NCBI GenBank assembly: GCA_003024985.2
Contig: PXIH01S0004833.1
Direction: 5' to 3' (one strand)
DNA length: 12,963 nucleotides
Source: Euperipatoides rowelli
Taxonomy: Eukaryota > Onychophora > Udeonychophora > Euonychophora > Peripatopsidae
The notes under the pieces were generated by a model. That model did not search any database and was not told the origin of the DNA. It saw only the letters and a list, made by a program, of their open reading frames with translations. This document shows, one piece after another, positions 9,216 through 12,963 of this stretch (position 1 is its first letter; each line of letters opens with the position of its first letter). Both the position numbers and the translations under genes were made by a program.

Positions 9216-9377
9216 CAGGGTCATTGAGAGGGGGTGGGCAGGAGGGGAGCAAGAGTACCCAGGCCCATAGTGATTCAAGGGAGCCTTCCATTGGGTGTAC
9301 ACCTTTTTTTTTTTGTTACACAAAGGGGCCCATAAAATGTTTTGCCCTGGGCCCCATACAGGCTGTCAACGCCCCTG
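9216..9377. mobile_element. hAT-like MITE, 162 bp, with imperfect 8-bp target duplication
   Basis: The left end is CAGGGTCATTGAGAG (9216-9230). The right end, read on the minus strand from 9377, is CAGGGGCGTTGACAG; they agree at 12 of 15 positions. Flanking octamers are ATCTTTAT (9208-9215) and GTCTTTAC (9378-9385): six of eight bases match, with a T at position 2 and an A at position 7 as usual for hAT targets. The interior is GC-rich (GGGCCC words, a run of T at 9304-9314) and too short to code. It is an old non-autonomous copy. Confidence 0.7.
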
Positions 9378-9700
9378 GTCTTTACTCTCCCATAGACAAT
9401 TAAAATCTCCTTAAACAAATTTATCACACTAGTGAAAAAAGTCAACTAGAGGCTATAAATACATTTTAAAAATGTATCTCAGCCAGTTTCTGGATTAAAG
9501 AAACTTGCTTCATCTTATACTGTTCGCCAGAAATCCTCAGCGCTCCTTTTCATTTAAATTTTCAAAAATTTATCCCCAGGGAAGGCAAGATTTTAGGGAG
9601 ACCAAAATAGCATCAGTTTTATCTGTTTTAGCAAGGATTTCAAGTAAATCAAACATCATTGTGCTAGGATGAGTGGTTGAGGAGGAATAGCAAACCTTAC
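9378..9700 (-). other. Repeat-like stretch with an unrecognised open frame
   Basis: Minus-strand codons at about 9690-9570 read STMMFDLLEILAKTDKTDAI, then LVSLKSCLPWG, then a stop. It lies between the MITE and the Vps8 exon at 9768, in frame with readthrough of that exon's donor. Composition is less AT-rich than the flanks. VPS8 homologues have no insertion here, so I take it as intronic and possibly part of an older repeat into which the MITE jumped. No family assigned. Confidence 0.3.
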
Positions 9701-9767
9701 CTACAATGTATATACTGTATTTATATTCTTTTATTACATAGATTTNAAAAAAAAATGGAAAATTTAC

Positions 9768-9860
9768 CTGCTCAAATAATAACCGGTTTACAACAATAGT
9801 ATTCTCTCTTTTGGCCATTTGACGAGCCAAAAATGTAAACAAGGAACCCACTTGACTAGG
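9768..9860 (-). CDS. Vps8: Vps8 exon 1 of 5 in window (LFTFLARQ block)
   Basis: This is a 93-nt exon of 31 codons, phase 0 at both ends. The acceptor reads ctaaccag before CCTAGT, and the donor is CAG/gtaaat. It encodes PSQVGSLFTFLARQMAKREN followed by TIVVNRLLFEQ, closely matching the conserved solenoid block of animal VPS8. The reading frame runs on past the donor into the intron, but the protein continues sensibly only when spliced to 6931. The preceding exon should end in a short run like NFT/DFT at phase 0; I could not find it up to position 12963. Confidence 0.9.
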
Positions 9861-10733
9861 CTGGTTAGTATAAAAAAATATTAAAAGATTATAAAAATTA
9901 AACAAAAAAGTAATAGGAATTTTAAATATTAAAAAATATATTAAAAAAATTGATATTCATTTTAAATAATTACAGGTAAGATAACACGCATAACATGGTC
10001 AAAACATATAAGAAAATTAATAGAAAATTAATAAGTATAAATTTCATGATATTTTTTATAAGTAACTTTAAAAAGATTAAAAAAATTTAATATATAGTAC
10101 TTTGGAAACCAATCTATACATTCCATGTATTATGATGTTAGAATAGAATTTTATGCAAACAAAATAAAATATCATGCAAAGAAACCTGACTAGTGGGAAA
10201 TGAAATATCTCAGGCTTATATCAGTAAAATCAATTATGACATTAAATCTAATTTTAATCAAAATTTTAGTTTTTAAAATGTAATAAAAACAATATTAAGA
10301 TTTGGAAAGTACAACGAGAAGTGCATAGAGGAAGAACAATTTTTTTTCGAATTTTTAAAGCTACATTATTATTTATTATACAACTTCAGAAATAAAATTT
10401 ATTATCCTTTTAACATTTCCTATTTTTTTCTTTGCGAGATAGAGAGTAGATGTCGGTGAGGCTGGGTGGCAGAGACACTGAATAACAATAATTTCAGGCT
10501 TATAGGCATTCTTTTTGAGTTATCACATCCACCAAGTGCCAAACATTAACACATGTAGGAATTGTGGTTTTCTACGAATCTGCGATTACGAAAAAAAATT
10601 GCGGAAAGCAGGACCACCGCGGAAATCATTGTCAACCATGGAATACTACATTTTCATGATAAATATGTTCTCTAAATTTTTAGAATGATTTACAAATACC
10701 ATAGTTCTTTATATTAATTCATATAACACTCAG

Positions 10734-10748
10734 GGCTGATATTCAGCC
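10734..10748. repeat. Short perfect palindrome in a small GC-rich patch
   Basis: GGCTGA-TAT-TCAGCC, followed by GGTATGCACCGCCGTAGCC. The patch contrasts with the AT-rich surroundings and may be the edge of an old repeat. No function assigned. Confidence 0.4.
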
Positions 10749-11101
10749 GGTATGCACCGCCGTAGCCAACCAGTTATTAGAATAAAAATAATAAAATATT
10801 GAAAAAACTTCATGCCAGGTGTTAGGATATTGAAATGTCAAACAATATTTGTTTGTAAATAGTATAATAATAACTACGATAAGAGATAAATTAGTAGTCA
10901 ATAATAATTTTAATATAAACTCATTACTACAAGCTAAGTTTCTGAAAATATGGGACATCTGAAAATCATTAGCAATACTATCTATTAGTTAGTGTAGGTC
11001 CGTGTCACTTTCTGTGCAGTCTACTGATGATAGAACTTAATGGAAAATAATAATAAAAAAGAGTGGTTAAAAAACACAAACATCAAGTACTTTTTTTAAA
11101 A

Positions 11102-11541
11102 AGGTATCAATTTTATTTAAAAATAAATCCAACGTGACAAAAGACAATATTGTCATTATTGATTTACACGGTTACAGACATACAGATCATCAGGACAACA
11201 CAGGCAGCGGTATCACGTCCGTTGTAAAATACTATTGCAAGCAATTAGAAATCAGCTGTAGACCAGTAAGTTTTTTTAATAACCGTAGGTTTATGTTTAG
11301 AAATCAATAGTATCTAAGTATATCATCTCATTCCTTAGATTTCTAAACATAAATCAACGCTTAATAAAAAAACTTATGGGACTACAGCTGATTTCTAATT
11401 GCTTGCAATAGTATTTTACAATGGACGTGATACCGCTGCCTGTGTTGTCCTGATGATCTGTATGTTTAAAAGTGAAAGTTGATATTGCCTAGACATTATC
11501 TCGTGTCACGTTGGATTTATTTTAAAATAAAATTGATACCT
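11102..11541. repeat. Long inverted repeat: two 204-bp arms, 32-bp spacer
   Basis: The left arm is 11102-11305, starting AGGTATCAATTTTATT and ending TTATGTTTAGAAATC. The right arm is 11338-11541 and is its reverse complement: it starts GATTTCTAAACATAAATC and ends TTGATACCT. The inner 110 bp or so are nearly identical (for example ATCAGGACAACACAGGCAGC and TGCAAGCAATTAGAAATCAG in both). The outermost 35 bp also match (AATAAATCCAACGTGACA). A segment of about 35-40 bp between them has drifted. A TA/TA pair with flanking GG...CC at the tips could mark the ends of a foldback-type or long-TIR MITE, but I see no clear target duplication. No coding frame. Confidence 0.9.
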
Positions 11542-11835
11542 AGCAACTTGCCATCGTTACTCAATAAAAAAATTAAATAAACCTAATAATAATAATAAAC
11601 AATCATGAACAAAATTATGGAATAAAAAAAATACTTAACAATATTAAGCTTCAAAACTAGGTAGAATTAGTGTTTCTAGAGCAAGTGGCATTTTTTAATC
11701 CTGAAAAGGTTTGAATACAATTCCTAATTAAATAATTGTATTACTAACATTGATTTCTATTTAGTTTGGTTTTTCAATGTTAAAAAAAAAGTACTACTAC
11801 TTTATTTTTAGTTAAAGTACTTACGAAATTAAATA

Positions 11836-11925
11836 TTAGCTGAAACGCATCTCCTCTATTTGGGCAAGCATTTGACTATTATTTACCAAGTATTGCGCAC
11901 GTCTTCCTAATGCTTCTTCTATTGT
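11836..11925 (-). other. Weak exon-like frame with stop and AATAAA downstream
   Basis: After a possible acceptor (gaaatag) 29 codons read TIEEALGRRAQYLVNNSQML followed by AQIEEMRFS and a TAA. An AATAAA lies about 30 nt downstream (11806-11801, minus strand) and a gtaagt donor-like word overlaps the region after the stop. Composition is less AT-rich than its surroundings and the peptide looks helical. It does not match VPS8. It could be an alternative last exon, part of another gene or a chance frame. Confidence 0.2.
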
Positions 11926-12931
11926 CTATTTCGTTTTTTTTTTAAAATCAAGGAATTTCTATAAAGGACGTAAACATTTGTTAGCTGAAAATTTTATTAG
12001 AAAAATAATTAGATTGATTTGCGCTATAACTTAGTTTACTTAGTAAGCATTTAAAATATAGTGTACTGTGTATACTGTATTTTTAAATTTTTGATTTCTA
12101 TATTGATATCTTAATATTATTAAACATTTTAAATATTACCATGATTAACACAAAAATTATTTTTCAAGCATTGCAGTGTTAAACTAATTTTTTTTTAAAT
12201 TATTTTTTAATTATAAAAAATTGTATATTTTGTGGCTAGTAAGCTTAGGGATGTGGAAAAGCATGATTGTAAAGATCCTGATAACTAAACTTCAAACTAC
12301 ATAGGCAATTTAAAATTATGTATTAGTAACCTAAGAAGTAATCTTCAACTGAAAATTACTTGTAAATTAAAAATAATGTAAACATTTAAGAAAAAAAGAA
12401 AAAGTATAAAATTATTTTTTTATTTTTAGTAAGACAAACGATTGTTCTAAGAGAAATAATATTTAGTTTTAAGTACATCTGTATTTTCAATATACAGTAT
12501 ATAACATAAATTATTTAGTATATAAAATTTTCAGTATTTTCAAATTGTCCAAGATGTAAACAAATGAAAAAAAAAATTTTAATACAGTATGTGTCACTTG
12601 TATTAAAGTCCACTCTCGCACAAACCAGAAATCTTTTCAAGCCATTTATGTATTATTTCTGGTATAAAAATTTGACAAACTATACCACAGAAAATGTTTT
12701 TATAAATGCCCAATTTGCAGATTTTGGTGTTCTTTTCTGCAGAAAACCACAATCCCTATGTATAATTTATTGATGTGGTAGCGCCTATGCAACATGAATC
12801 CTAAACTCTGAATCAAACTCATTCCCTCCCAACCATATAAGGTAAATAAGAGGTGAACTTATTATTTAAAGGTTCATCATAGTATTAAATGACTGTCAGA
12901 TACTGCTCACTTTGAATTTGTTTATGGCTTC

Positions 12932-12963
12932 TCTTCTTTAACATTGCTTCATGTTAAAGAAGA
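12932..12963. repeat. Perfect 13-bp hairpin at the right window edge
   Basis: TCTTCTTTAACAT (12932-12944), loop TGCTTC, then ATGTTAAAGAAGA (12951-12963). The arms are perfectly complementary and the right arm stops only because the window ends, so the inverted repeat may be longer. Confidence 0.85.

Larger units (their letters stand above)
6932..9767 (-). other. Vps8 intron (about 2.8 kb) with LINE, minisatellite and MITE
   Basis: Phase-0 intron with donor CAG/gtaaat and acceptor tctctag/GTG. It holds the LINE fragment, the 21-bp minisatellite and the hAT-like MITE listed separately. About 8110-9205 is AT-rich with no feature I can support, and includes unresolved bases at 8963, 8969 and 8970; another N is at 9746. 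Confidence 0.85.
1043..9860 (-). other. Vps8: Vps8 gene, internal segment (five exons)
   Basis: Five minus-strand exons splice into 504 nt (168 codons) with no stop and matching phases (0, 2, 0, 0). From family knowledge, VPS8 is the CORVET tethering-complex subunit that acts with Rab5 on early endosomes. It has an N-terminal beta-propeller, a long alpha-solenoid and a C-terminal RING finger. The peptide recovered here follows the order of conserved VPS8 blocks: SQVGSLFTFLARQ, then HEERQQALLELL, then YRVCELLYD and YNNILHCYLKDP, then an ELVSIN block. This places the window in the solenoid. Introns are about 2836, 2791, 109 and 2578 bp, so the compact 109-bp intron contrasts with the repeat-filled ones. 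The gene extends beyond both window edges; promoter, start and stop are absent. I recognised the family from remembered homologues, with no database search. Confidence 0.9.
9861..12963 (-). other. Presumed upstream Vps8 intron, AT-rich, no confident exon
   Basis: From the acceptor ctaaccag at 9861-9868 to the right edge I find no exon that fits the next VPS8 block expected upstream. The stretch is AT-rich. It contains the long palindrome at 11102-11541, a weak exon-like frame at 11836-11925, short hairpins at 10734-10748 and 12932-12963, and long A/T runs. About 9870-11100 and 11930-12930 hold nothing else I can support. Confidence 0.7.

Noticed and set aside
9570-9767. Extension of the Vps8 exon below 9768 in the same frame
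   Set aside because: The frame is open, but a good donor at 9767 joins to the next exon exactly where VPS8 homologues continue; the extension has no VPS8 similarity and includes an N.
12564-12773. Plus-strand frame of 69 codons near the right end
   Set aside because: AT-driven composition, no recognisable motif, no splice or promoter context.

Overview
The window looks like intronic-scale nuclear DNA of an animal, most probably an insect. It is AT-rich, has small exons with GT-AG borders separated by introns of 2.5-2.8 kb, and the introns are filled with decayed DNA transposons, a 5'-truncated LINE, minisatellites and poly-A/T runs. The style of the transposases and of the LINE tail suggests a repeat-rich insect (a cockroach, termite or relative is my guess only). 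There are no prokaryotic genes, operons, tRNAs, rRNAs or CRISPR arrays. Four N positions (8963, 8969, 8970, 9746) show that this is draft sequence.

The one host gene is an internal part of Vps8, on the minus strand. VPS8 is the CORVET-specific subunit that tethers early endosomes. Five exons (9860-9768, 6931-6792, 4000-3916, 3806-3708, 1129-1043) join through canonical splice sites with compatible phases into 504 nt, or 168 uninterrupted codons. They encode part of the alpha-solenoid that precedes the C-terminal RING finger. The N-terminal beta-propeller exons (beyond 9860) and the RING exons (below position 1) are not seen.

Region by region: 1-949 is the 5' part of a decayed Tc1/mariner-superfamily element, inserted in the same orientation 93 bp below a Vps8 exon; its terminal inverted repeat and a TA target site are visible. 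1130-3707 is a plain AT-rich intron. 4001-6791 is an intron with a degenerate 120-145 bp tandem repeat (about 4184-4660), a GC-rich hairpin, and a second decayed DD34D-type transposase (6080-6350, plus strand). 6932-9767 is an intron with a LINE fragment bounded by an 11-bp direct repeat (7181-7607), a 21-bp minisatellite (7928-8106) and a 162-bp hAT-like MITE with imperfect 8-bp target duplications (9216-9377). Above 9860 there is one more large intronic stretch, dominated by a palindrome with two 204-bp arms (11102-11541). A perfect 13-bp hairpin lies at the extreme right edge.

No coherent new multi-gene system is visible. The points most worth a second look are the long palindrome lying in a presumed transcribed intron, the same-strand splice-acceptor-like site just before the transposase start (a possible exonization trap for Vps8), and the well-bounded LINE and MITE insertions.
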